From Gemmatimonadota bacterium (GTDB lineage: Bacteria > JAAXHH01), in contig JAPPBT010000053.1 in the NCBI GenBank assembly GCA_026702745.1, positions 1 to 36,111 on the forward strand: a DNA stretch of 36,111 bases. Direction: 5' to 3'. Every line of letters starts with the position of its first letter. The stretch's first letter is position 1. The notes beneath the pieces are model-generated. The model was given only the letters and a program-made list of their open reading frames with translations. It had not been told where the DNA came from and made no database searches. Positions 23,164 through 31,293 of the stretch are shown here, in pieces. The position numbers and the translations under genes are program-made.

Positions 23164-24495
23164 ATGCCTTCCGCGTCTTCCCGCGGCGGTCTGTTGCGCG
23201 TGCTCGGCCTGATCACGGGACTGGCCATCACCTTCGGGGGCATCGTCAGTCTCGGCATCCTGCGTGCGCCGGGTGAAGTGGCAGCCCAGTTGCCCGATCC
23301 CTGGTGGTACATGGCCACCTGGATCGCGGCGGGCGTGTTCGTGCTGTTCAGCACGGCTTCCGCCGCCGAACTGGCTACCGCATTGCCGCGGGCCGGGGCC
23401 TACTACGTCTACGCGCACCGGTCCCTCGGCCCTTTCGTCGGGTTCGTCAGCGGGTGGACCGACTGGCTGAACTGGTGCGGCGCGACGGCCATGACCATCG
23501 TCGTCATCAACGAATACCTCCATCTCCTGACGACCGCCATTCCACGATACAGTCTGCCGCTTTGCCTGGCCATCGCGGTCTCCTTCGCCCTGATCCAGTG
23601 GCGGGGCGTGAAGTGGGGAACCAGCGTTCACAATGCCGCGAGCATGATCAAGGCCGTTGTTTTCGCGGTGCTCATCGTCGCGTGTTTCGTACTGGCGGGC
23701 GGCGGAGATGCGGAGACCGAAACGGCCGCCCTGCCGTCCATGCCGGTGGGATGGGCCCTCGTCATGGCCTTCATCGTGGCGCTGAGAGGAGTGCTCTACG
23801 CCTACGACGGCTGGGTGTTTACTGCTTATTTTTCTGAAGAAATGGCGGATCCGGGCCGTACGATTCCACGGTCGATGTTCGTGGGCGTCGGGATCGTCAT
23901 CGCGGTCTACCTGCTCATCAACATCGCCTTGCTGCGCATGCTGCCCATGTCGGAGATCGTCGGCGCGGAGCTGGCCGTGGGCCGGGCTGTCGAGGCACTG
24001 TTAGGACCGCTTGCGGAGACGGTCATCACGGCGTTCCTGACCGGATTTCTGATCGTGGGGATCAACCTGGGGTACATGTTCGCCGCCCGCGTGATCTACG
24101 CCATGAGCACCGACGGACTGTTCTTCAAGCAGTGCCGGCGGGTAAACCGGGGCGGCACGCCCACGGCGGCGCTCGTTGCCAGCCTGGCGGCCACGATCGT
24201 CTTCCTGTTGTTCAGCGGAAGCTTCGTACGCCTGGTGGAGGCCCTGGCGTTTTTCACCGTGGTCAACTACGCCATCCTTTTCCTTTCCGTCTTTCTCCTG
24301 AGACGAAAGGAACCCGATCTACCTCGTCCCTACCGGGCCTGGGGATACCCGTGGACGACGGCGCTGACGCTCGCCGGCGCCGTAGCCTTCCTTGCCGGTA
24401 ACATCGTGGGTGGTACGGCCGTCAGCCTGACGGCTTTATTCGTGGTCGTCCTAAGCTATCCGTTGTACGTGCTGTTTCGCCGGATCAATGCGTAG
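23164..24495 (+). CDS. APC-superfamily amino-acid permease
   Basis: A 443-residue membrane protein with about 12 hydrophobic helices. The first helix carries the unwound substrate motif GIVSLGILRAPGEVA of amino acid/polyamine/cation transporters. Other features are AELATALPRAGAYYVYAHR, the helix 6 region ALRGVLYAYDGWVFTAYFSEE and the loop PGRTIPRSM, which together recall LAT-like exchangers and related uptake permeases. AAGGA lies seven bases before the ATG. It is divergent from purH and ends 10 bases from the convergent PhyH-HEAT gene. Substrate is unknown. Confidence 0.92.
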   Translation: MPSASSRGGLLRVLGLITGLAITFGGIVSLGILRAPGEVAAQLPDPWWYMATWIAAGVFVLFSTASAAELATALPRAGAYYVYAHRSLGPFVGFVSGWTDWLNWCGATAMTIVVINEYLHLLTTAIPRYSLPLCLAIAVSFALIQWRGVKWGTSVHNAASMIKAVVFAVLIVACFVLAGGGDAETETAALPSMPVGWALVMAFIVALRGVLYAYDGWVFTAYFSEEMADPGRTIPRSMFVGVGIVIAVYLLINIALLRMLPMSEIVGAELAVGRAVEALLGPLAETVITAFLTGFLIVGINLGYMFAARVIYAMSTDGLFFKQCRRVNRGGTPTAALVASLAATIVFLLFSGSFVRLVEALAFFTVVNYAILFLSVFLLRRKEPDLPRPYRAWGYPWTTALTLAGAVAFLAGNIVGGTAVSLTALFVVVLSYPLYVLFRRINA

Positions 24496-24505
24496 AAAAT
24501 TCTCT

Positions 24506-25954
24506 TCAAAAAGCGCTTTTACGGGTGGTCAGTGGGCACCAGCGAGCGGCGAGCATGGCATCCACAAAACCGTCCCGGTCCGTGCCGGCGGTCATGCGGG
24601 CAGCGGCCGCCATAGCGTAGTAGCGGACGTAGCGTCCTTCGTCTTCCAACGAGCGTGCCACCAGGTCATCGAACAGATCCGCGGCTTGAATCGGGTGTCT
24701 GGCCAGGGCGAAGGCGGTATTGCGCCGGACCCGCTCGTCCTCGTCCCCGATCGCGCCCCGAAGCGCAGGGGCGTCGTCGTCACTGAAGCCGCCGATGACA
24801 GCCAGGGCTTCGGACGCGTTTCGCCGTACCCACGCTTCCTCGTCGCCTAGCGCACGCAATAGCGCCGGGCGGACCGAAGACGCCGGCAGGCCGATATCGC
24901 CCAGAACGTCCGCAGCGGCCGCCCGTACCCACCAGACATCGTCTTCGAGCAATGCTTCCAGGCCCTTGACCGCAGGACGTCCCACGGACGACAGCGCATA
25001 GGCAGCGGGCAGTTCCGACGGATTGCCGCCCGCGGGATTCGCCGGGTTCCTGGGCACGTTTGCCAGGGCCTCCTCTTCACGGGTCGCGCACAGGTGTTCC
25101 ACGAGCGGCTCCACCGCATCATCACCTTTCCTGCCTAACGTGTACGCGGCCTGCAGCCGTACCCGCTCGTCCGCATCGTCCAGGCCGGCGAGGCATCGAT
25201 CGATGGAGACCCCCTTGGCTTCATCCTCGCCGCGTTCCCCTCCCGCCAACCAGCTCCATACCGCCTCGGAAACGGCGGGAAGCGCGTCGCCCGGTTGAGG
25301 CTTCCAGCGGCCATTCCCACTTTCCCAGGCGGGACCGGCCGGTTCGCGTGAACGGGTAAACTGGAACTTGAGCATGTACCGGTTCTTTTTGCTGACGTTC
25401 GGCGTGGCCCGGTGCCAGGAGTCGAAGTTGACGATGGAAACCGTCCCGGCGGAACCGCACAGTCCCAGCGCGGACTCTCCGGTTCTGGAGGCGTCACAAT
25501 CGGAGATCCCGTTGTGGTGCTGCATGCCGGGCAGGATGCCCGTGGGCCCCATGTCCGCGCTCACGTCCTGGGGATAGTAGAAGGCCATCACCCACCGGCA
25601 GCGCGCATGCCTCACGTTGTGGTCGAAGATGTAATCGTCCTTGTGCCACTGCTGGCCGGAACTGCCCGGTTTGTTCAGGTGGCAGTACCGATGGGGATGC
25701 ATGAGGTATCCGGGTCCGAGCAGGCTGGTCAGCGCTCCCCGCACGGAGGGCTGGTCGAAGACCCTATGGATTTCGGGAATCCGGGGCAGGATGTTGTTGC
25801 CGGGATTGCCTTCCTCCTCGAGCACGATCTCAATTTTCCGGTAGAGGTTTCGGTGAAATTCTGCGGGCAGACCGGCATTGACCTGCACGTATCCATCCGT
25901 GATGAATCGACAGATGGCATCGTCCCGCAGGAGATGGGGATTCCGGGTTGGCAT
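24506..25954 (-). CDS. PhyH oxygenase fused to HEAT repeats
   Basis: A 482-residue protein. Residues 1-200 are a compact PhyH-family Fe(II)/2-oxoglutarate oxygenase with H104 and D106 (QQWHKDDYIF), H181 (DSWHRATPN) and R192. From about residue 240 the chain consists of HEAT/PBS-lyase-type repeats, recognisable as VRLQAAYTLGRKGDDAVEPL, WWVRAAAADVLGDIGLPA, AWVRRNASEALAVIGG and ERVRRNTAFALARH. Such repeats usually mediate protein contacts. The ATG at 25954 is chosen because the PhyH domain starts there; the ribosome site is weak (GAGAG) and earlier in-frame codons lie in the promoter region. It is divergent from leuS. Substrate and partner are unknown. Confidence 0.87.
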   Translation of the reverse strand: MPTRNPHLLRDDAICRFITDGYVQVNAGLPAEFHRNLYRKIEIVLEEEGNPGNNILPRIPEIHRVFDQPSVRGALTSLLGPGYLMHPHRYCHLNKPGSSGQQWHKDDYIFDHNVRHARCRWVMAFYYPQDVSADMGPTGILPGMQHHNGISDCDASRTGESALGLCGSAGTVSIVNFDSWHRATPNVSKKNRYMLKFQFTRSREPAGPAWESGNGRWKPQPGDALPAVSEAVWSWLAGGERGEDEAKGVSIDRCLAGLDDADERVRLQAAYTLGRKGDDAVEPLVEHLCATREEEALANVPRNPANPAGGNPSELPAAYALSSVGRPAVKGLEALLEDDVWWVRAAAADVLGDIGLPASSVRPALLRALGDEEAWVRRNASEALAVIGGFSDDDAPALRGAIGDEDERVRRNTAFALARHPIQAADLFDDLVARSLEDEGRYVRYYAMAAAARMTAGTDRDGFVDAMLAARWCPLTTRKSAF

Positions 25955-26038
25955 GGCGGGCTCTCTCGGACGGGTATGGAGTGGGTTTTCTTTTCGCAGC
26001 TCCTGAATACAGGCCGCCATCTTAATGTACAGTCGTAA

Positions 26039-26068
26039 CTTGATTTCCACAATCAAGATAGGTAAATT
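26039..26068 (+). promoter_or_regulatory. palindrome CTTGATT-N5-AATCAAG overlapping a candidate leuS promoter
   Basis: A perfect 7+7 base inverted repeat spans 26039-26057. A plus-strand promoter candidate, TTGATT at 26040-26045 and TAAATT at 26063-26068 with a 17-base spacer, overlaps it. The palindrome sits between the divergent PhyH-HEAT and leuS genes and could regulate either. Confidence 0.45.
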
Positions 26069-26160
26069 ACGGGGCAATACACGAAAGTGCAGTTAAACCG
26101 GCAGCCTCTGGGCAGCAGGGGGGCGGGGACAAAGTGCGAGAAACGAAAACCGGGGAAGCA

Positions 26161-28620
26161 ATGAAAGGCGAAAGATTCGATCACGGGGCGGTCGAGGCGC
26201 GGTGGATCAAGCGCTGGGAATCGGAAGGGACCTACGAAGTCGACCTCGAGGCGGCGCGGAATCCCTACTACAACCTCATGATGTTCCCCTACCCCTCCGC
26301 CGAGGGCATGCACGTGGGCAACGTGTTCGCCTACACGGGCGCGGATATCCACGGAAGGTACATGCGCGCAAAGGGATACGACGTGTTCGAGCCTATGGGC
26401 TTCGACGCCTTTGGGATCCACTCCGAGAACTTCGCCCTCAAGATCAACACCCATCCCGGACGGCTGATCCCAGAGAACATCGCAAATTTCACCCGTCAGT
26501 TCAAGCGCCTGGGGGCCATGTTCGACTGGCGTCACGAGGTACAGTCCACCGATCCGGATTACTACCGGTGGACGCAATGGATCTTCATCCAGCTCTTCAA
26601 GGCCGGACTTGCCTATCAGAAGGAAGCGCCGGTCACCTGGTGCCCCTCCTGCAACACCGTGCTCGCGGCGGAACAGGCCGAGGGCGGGGTGTGCGAGCGA
26701 TGCGACGCGCAGGTGGAGCAGCGGAACATGCGCCAGTGGTTCTTCCGGATCACGGCCTACGCCAGGCAATTGCTGGAGAACCTGGAGACCATCGACTGGT
26801 CCGAGACGACAAAGACCGCGCAGCGCAGGTGGATCGGCCGTAGCGAAGGGGCTGAAGTAGACTTCCCGCTGGCGGACCACGAAGAGAAACTCAGCGTGTT
26901 CACCACGCGGCCGGACACGCTCTGGGGCGCCACCTACATGGTCCTGGCGCCGGAACACCCCTTTGTCGAAGTCGTGACCACCGAAGCACAGCGCGCGGCC
27001 GTCAACGAATATGTGAAGGAAAGCGGCCGGAAGACGGCCATCGAGCGCGAGGACGTTACCCGCGAGAAGACCGGCGTGTTCACGGGCGGCTACGCCGTCA
27101 ATCCGGTCAACGACGCCCGGATTCCGATCTGGATATCCGATTACGTGCTGATGACCTACGGTACGGGCGCCATCATGGCGGTGCCAGCCCATGACGGGCG
27201 GGACTTCGAGTTCGCCCGGGCCTTCGATCTGCCCATCGTGCAGGTGATCAGCGGATCGGAAGACACGACGAACGGTTACGGCGGGGCGGACGGCCGGGGC
27301 GGTCAGTGCGGACCGGAGGAAGCCTATACCGGCGAAGGGATCATGATCAACAGCGGTCCCTTCGACGGGACCCACAGCACAGTCGGCGTCGGCGCGGTCA
27401 CGGACTGGCTGGAAGATCGCGGCGTCGGGAAACGGCAGGTCAACTACCGGCTGCGGGACTGGTGCATCAGCCGCCAGCGGTACTGGGGGCCGCCCATCCC
27501 GATGATCCACTGCGAAGCCTGCGGCGTGGTGCCCGTTCCCGATGACCAGTTGCCCGTGGTCCTGCCCCATGTGGAGGAATTCAGGCCGGACGGCACCGGA
27601 CGGAGCCCACTGGCGCGCGACCCGTCCTTCCTCAACACTACCTGTCCCGTGTGCGGCGGTCCCGCCACCCGCGAGACCGACGTCAACGACAACTTCCTGG
27701 ATTCGGCGTGGTACTTCTTCCGGTATCCCAGCTCGGAACGGGAGGACGTGGTCTTCGACCCGGAGATGACGGAGCGGTGGCTGCCCGTGGACATGTACGT
27801 CGGTGGCAACGAGCACGCGGTGCTGCACCTCATGTATACCCGCTTCATCACGATGGCGCTGCATGACATCGGCCTGGTCTCCTTCTCCGAACCCTTCAAG
27901 AAGTTCCGGGCCCACGGAACCATCATCCGTTCCGGCGCGAAGATGAGCAAGTCCAGGGGGAACGTGGTCAATCCCGACGAATACCTGGACCGTTTCGGCG
28001 CGGACGCCTTCCGCACCTATCTCATGTTCCTGGGTCCCTACCAGATAGGCGGTGATTTCCAGGACGCGGGCATCAATGGCGTGCGGCGGTTCTACGACCG
28101 GCTCTGGCGCTACGTCACCGGGACCGATTTCAGTGAGGCGCCGGTCGAGGACCCCGAACTGCTCGCCCTGGTGCACGGCAAGACCCGGGACGTCACCGGG
28201 GACATGGCGTCGTTTCAGTACAACACGGCCATCGCGCGCCTGATGGAACTGCTCAACGGCCTGCAGAACGCGTCTTCCCATCATCACGAAGCCATCGACC
28301 GGTTGCTTCAGTTGGCGGCGCCTTTCGCGCCTTTCATCTCCCAGGAGCTGTGGACCCGCCTGGGTCACGTGGGCATGGTCTGCGACGTGCCCTGGCCGGA
28401 GTACGATCCGGCGCTGATCGTTTCCGCCACGATCGAATACGTCATCCAGATCAATGGCCGGGTACGCGACCGGCTCGAACTGCCGCCCGGTACGCCCCGC
28501 GAAGAAATCGAGCAGGCCGCCTTCGCCAGCGAACGCGTTCGTCAGTGGACCGACGGCAAGGAATCGGTCCGCAACATCTTCGTGCCGGACAAGCTGCTCA
28601 ATATCGTGGTCAAGGGATAG
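26161..28620 (+). CDS. leuS: leucyl-tRNA synthetase
   Basis: An 819-residue class Ia aminoacyl-tRNA synthetase that charges tRNA-Leu. The HIGH signature reads HVGN (residues 51-54, in PYPSAEGMHVGNVFAYTG) and the KMSKS loop is exact (594-598, GAKMSKSRGN). The connective CP1 editing domain is present, with FTTRPDTLWGATYMVLAPEH and GTGAIMAVPAHDGRDFEFA. A zinc-binding CPSCNTVLAAEQ and CERCDAQV pair and a second CEACG/CPVCGG pair are visible. The N-terminal phrase FDAFGIHSENFALKINTHP differs from the common WDAFGLPAENAA form. The ATG at 26161 has GGGGA four bases upstream; a GTG at 26134 is possible. Length and domain order are normal. Confidence 0.96.
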   Translation: MKGERFDHGAVEARWIKRWESEGTYEVDLEAARNPYYNLMMFPYPSAEGMHVGNVFAYTGADIHGRYMRAKGYDVFEPMGFDAFGIHSENFALKINTHPGRLIPENIANFTRQFKRLGAMFDWRHEVQSTDPDYYRWTQWIFIQLFKAGLAYQKEAPVTWCPSCNTVLAAEQAEGGVCERCDAQVEQRNMRQWFFRITAYARQLLENLETIDWSETTKTAQRRWIGRSEGAEVDFPLADHEEKLSVFTTRPDTLWGATYMVLAPEHPFVEVVTTEAQRAAVNEYVKESGRKTAIEREDVTREKTGVFTGGYAVNPVNDARIPIWISDYVLMTYGTGAIMAVPAHDGRDFEFARAFDLPIVQVISGSEDTTNGYGGADGRGGQCGPEEAYTGEGIMINSGPFDGTHSTVGVGAVTDWLEDRGVGKRQVNYRLRDWCISRQRYWGPPIPMIHCEACGVVPVPDDQLPVVLPHVEEFRPDGTGRSPLARDPSFLNTTCPVCGGPATRETDVNDNFLDSAWYFFRYPSSEREDVVFDPEMTERWLPVDMYVGGNEHAVLHLMYTRFITMALHDIGLVSFSEPFKKFRAHGTIIRSGAKMSKSRGNVVNPDEYLDRFGADAFRTYLMFLGPYQIGGDFQDAGINGVRRFYDRLWRYVTGTDFSEAPVEDPELLALVHGKTRDVTGDMASFQYNTAIARLMELLNGLQNASSHHHEAIDRLLQLAAPFAPFISQELWTRLGHVGMVCDVPWPEYDPALIVSATIEYVIQINGRVRDRLELPPGTPREEIEQAAFASERVRQWTDGKESVRNIFVPDKLLNIVVKG

Positions 28621-28650
28621 ACCGTCCGGTCCGGGCCACCGAGCGGTCCA

Positions 28651-28700
28651 GCCCGGTCCGGCCTGCGCCCGATCCAGTCCGCCGCCCGGTCCGGCCTGCG
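28651..28700. repeat. 17-bp direct repeat between leuS and the GT2 gene
   Basis: GCCCGGTCCGGCCTGCG occurs at 28651-28667 and 28684-28700, 33 bases apart, in the 106 bases between the two genes. No function is apparent; it may mark a local duplication. Confidence 0.8.
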
Positions 28701-28726
28701 ACGTGTCATCCACCACCGCTGTGTCC

Positions 28727-29749
28727 ATGCCCTCTCCGAGCGTCTCCGTCCTGATGCCGGTTTACAACGCCGCCGGCACGCTTCCCGAAACCCTGCAGAG
28801 CATCGCCACGCAGACGCTGGGCGACTACGAGGTCATCGCCGTCGATGACGGGTCGGACGACGACAGCGGGACGATTCTGGAGGCATGGGGCCGCGGGGAC
28901 CGGAGAATTCAGCCGGTCCGGGCCGGCCGCGTCGGCCTGGTCGAGGCGCTCAACCTCGGACTGTCGCGGTGCCGGGGCGAGTGGGTCGCCCGCATGGACG
29001 CTGATGACCGCATGCGCCCGGACCGGCTAGAGCGGCAGGCGGCACTGCTGGACGCCCGGCCGGATATCAGCGTAGCCGGGTCGCTCGTGGAGATCTTCGC
29101 CGACGGGATGGTGGGCGAAGGCATGAAGGTATACGAAACCTGGCTCAACAGCCTCGTCGAGCCCGGGGATATCGCCCGGGAGATCTTCATCGAAAGTCCG
29201 ATCGCCCATCCGTCGGCCATGGTGCGGCGGGACGAACTCCTGGAACTCGGTGGATACCGCGACGCAGGATGGCCGGAAGACTACGACCTGTGGCTCCGCT
29301 ATCACGCCGCGGGGCGCCGGTTCGCCAAGGTGCCGGAGGTCCTGCTGTACTGGCGGGAGCACGGGGGCCGATTGACGCGAACGGACGCCCGGTACTCGGT
29401 GGAGAACTTCCTCCGCGTCAAGGCGCACTTCCTGGTCAACGGCCCGCTGCGGGACCGGGACGGGCTGATCGTCTGGGGGGCGGGCCAGACCGGCCGGCGT
29501 TTGTCCCGGCATATCGTACGCATGGGTCGTCCGATAGATGCCTTCGTGGACATTTCTCCCCGGAAGGTCGGCAGCCGCATGCGCGACGCCCCGGTGATCG
29601 GTCCCGATGAACTGACCTCGATATGGAACCGCTACCGCCATCCGATGCTCATCGTCGCCGTTTCCTCGCGGGGCGCACGGAAGCTGATCCGCCAGGCACT
29701 CACGGGGTCGGGCCTTGCCGAAGTGGAAGATTACCTGTGCGCGGCCTGA
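28727..29749 (+). CDS. family 2 glycosyltransferase with C-terminal Rossmann-like domain
   Basis: A 340-residue protein. Residues 5-220 are a GT-A fold glycosyltransferase: VSVLMPVYNAAGTLPETLQS, VIAVDDGSDDDS (D40, D41), the metal-binding MDADD (D91, D93) and the late WPEDYDLWLR with the acid/base candidate ED (184-185). Residues about 245-340 form a separate alpha/beta domain starting LIVWGAGQTGRRLSRHI, a GxGxxG nucleotide-binding turn like those in PglD-type or CoA-binding proteins. The ATG at 28727 is the likely start, but there is no good ribosome site and a GTG at 28703 is possible. No membrane segment is seen. Sugar donor and acceptor are unknown. It is 106 bases downstream of leuS. Confidence 0.85.
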   Translation: MPSPSVSVLMPVYNAAGTLPETLQSIATQTLGDYEVIAVDDGSDDDSGTILEAWGRGDRRIQPVRAGRVGLVEALNLGLSRCRGEWVARMDADDRMRPDRLERQAALLDARPDISVAGSLVEIFADGMVGEGMKVYETWLNSLVEPGDIAREIFIESPIAHPSAMVRRDELLELGGYRDAGWPEDYDLWLRYHAAGRRFAKVPEVLLYWREHGGRLTRTDARYSVENFLRVKAHFLVNGPLRDRDGLIVWGAGQTGRRLSRHIVRMGRPIDAFVDISPRKVGSRMRDAPVIGPDELTSIWNRYRHPMLIVAVSSRGARKLIRQALTGSGLAEVEDYLCAA

Positions 29750-30032
29750 AGCAGACCGGGTGATCGGAATCGACCCGGCCCGGCCCGGCCCGTACTAACC
29801 CGCGCCAACGACACGATTCTGAATACCAGGCCCCCCGAAGTTGTATAACTTCCACAATACCTTTGTCATTTCGTGCTTTGCGCATTACATTTACCGATCA
29901 GCGGATTCGGATTTCAATCATCGTAACTGACGCGGCCACGCCTTCATATGGCGTCGCGCAAGCATTTCACCAGGCAGACACCAAAGGCCTGCAGAACAAT
30001 CCTTAGCAGAACAACCCTTCAAGGAGTTTATC
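29750..30032. other. intergenic region before the tandem aminotransferases
   Basis: About 283 bases without a gene. It contains a run of CCGGCC-type repeats just after the GT2 stop, an inverted repeat GAAGTT-GTAT-AACTTC at 29837-29852, the promoter candidate at 29863-29891 and a leader of about 135 bases. No terminator hairpin with a T tract is evident. Confidence 0.4.
29863..29891 (+). promoter_or_regulatory. candidate promoter of the tandem aminotransferase genes
   Basis: TTGTCA at 29863-29868, a 17-base spacer and TACATT at 29886-29891. The 6+6 inverted repeat at 29837-29852 lies just upstream, where an activator could bind. Confidence 0.5.
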
Positions 30033-31247
30033 ATGGTAGACAGGGCGGATAGAATACAGGAAACCCCGTCCGGTTTTTCGAGACGAGGCTTTATAAGAGG
30101 TATGATGGTCGGCGCAGGCGCATTGACGCTGGGCAGTTACGAGGCCGTGGCGCAGATGATCTCCGGACCCAACGCGAGACCCGTCCGCGGGTGGGGCGTA
30201 CCCGAAGGACTCGTGCGACTGAGCGGCAACGAAATGCCGATCGGTCCTTCGCCCCGCGCGGTTGAAGCGGTCCTGGAGAATGTGTATTCCTTCAACCGTT
30301 ACAACCGGAACAGGGACATCTACGCCAGGATCGCCGAGCGCCACGGGCTGCCCGTGGTGGAGTGGGCGCCCAATTCCTTCACGCCGCCCGGCGCCTGGGT
30401 CACCCTGGGCTGTGGATCGTCGGAGGTGCTGTACGCCGTTGCGTCCGCCTATCTACGGGACGGGGCCGAAATGATCGAGGCTACACCGGGATACGCCGGC
30501 GTATTCCGGGTCGCGGAACCCAATGGCGGTACGGTGAAGTGGGTCCCCCTGTCCAGCGGCTTCCAGCAGGACCTCGATGCGATGAAGGCCGCCATATCCG
30601 AGAACACCAGGGTGGTGGTCATCACGAACCCGGGCAACCCGACCGGCGTGCTCGTCTCCCCGGATGCCGTGAAGAAGTTCGTCCAGGAGGTCCCGTCGAA
30701 CGTGATCGTCTTTGTCGACGAAGCCTACATCGAGTTCTCCAAGAATCCTGATGACCGCATCGGCGCGGCACCGCTGATCCTGGACCATGAGAACGTGATC
30801 GTGGCCCGTACGTTCTCCAAGATCATGGGCATGGCGGGACTCGGCGTCGGCTACGGCCTGGCGCGCCCCGAAGTAATCGAGAAGCTGAACCAGAACAAGG
30901 GTGGACGGCCCAGCATGCTTTCCACCAACGCCGCGGCGGCCGGGATGGAGGATCATGACTACCAGGACCGGGCGCGGCAGGTGACCTGGGAAGGCCAGGA
31001 GTACTTCGCCAGCAATTTCGACGAGATGGGCATCGAGTACGTACCCAGCCAGTCCAGTTTCATGCTGATCAACGTGCACAAGGATGCGGATGAAGTCGTC
31101 CGCAAGTTGAGGGAAGAATACAACGTGATGGTCGGCAACGGAAAGCGCCGCTGGGAAATGGATACCTGGCTGCGGGTCACTTCCGGCCTGCAGGAAGAGA
31201 ACGAGGCCTTCATGGCCGCACTCAAGAAGGTGCTGGTAAGTAGCTGA
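30033..31247 (+). CDS. Tat-exported HisC-like aminotransferase, copy 1
   Basis: A 404-residue fold-type-I aminotransferase related to histidinol-phosphate aminotransferase. The N-terminus has a twin-arginine signal (SRRGFIRG, R17-R18, then a hydrophobic stretch) with a likely cleavage after EAVA at residue 40. PLP residues: K263 in RTFSKIMGMAGLGVGYG, D229 and Y232 in VFVDEAYIEF, and N202 in NPGNPTG. The HisC substrate-loop motif, normally NENPxGPSP, is NEMPIGPSP here, suggesting altered specificity. AAGGAG precedes the ATG by about seven bases. Copy 2 follows 46 bases later. No histidine genes are nearby, so a periplasmic role on another substrate is likely. Confidence 0.92.
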   Translation: MVDRADRIQETPSGFSRRGFIRGMMVGAGALTLGSYEAVAQMISGPNARPVRGWGVPEGLVRLSGNEMPIGPSPRAVEAVLENVYSFNRYNRNRDIYARIAERHGLPVVEWAPNSFTPPGAWVTLGCGSSEVLYAVASAYLRDGAEMIEATPGYAGVFRVAEPNGGTVKWVPLSSGFQQDLDAMKAAISENTRVVVITNPGNPTGVLVSPDAVKKFVQEVPSNVIVFVDEAYIEFSKNPDDRIGAAPLILDHENVIVARTFSKIMGMAGLGVGYGLARPEVIEKLNQNKGGRPSMLSTNAAAAGMEDHDYQDRARQVTWEGQEYFASNFDEMGIEYVPSQSSFMLINVHKDADEVVRKLREEYNVMVGNGKRRWEMDTWLRVTSGLQEENEAFMAALKKVLVSS

Positions 31248-31293
31248 TCGTTTGTGCGATCGATTCGGTTATCTGAGACCAAAGGACGGTGTT

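Noticed and set aside
24509-24520. Perfect palindrome AAAAGCGCTTTT between convergent genes, considered as a bidirectional terminator
   Set aside because: It has no room for a loop, has only a 2-4 GC-base core, and lies within the last codons of the PhyH-HEAT gene.
26053-28728. An open frame of nearly 900 codons on the minus strand opposite leuS
   Set aside because: It is the antisense shadow of a GC-rich gene. It has no family motifs and no ribosome site, while leuS on the other strand has complete signatures.
29837-29852. GAAGTTGTATAACTTC resembles half of a loxP-type recombination site
   Set aside because: The arms are only six bases and no recombinase gene is near; more likely a small operator or chance hairpin upstream of a promoter.
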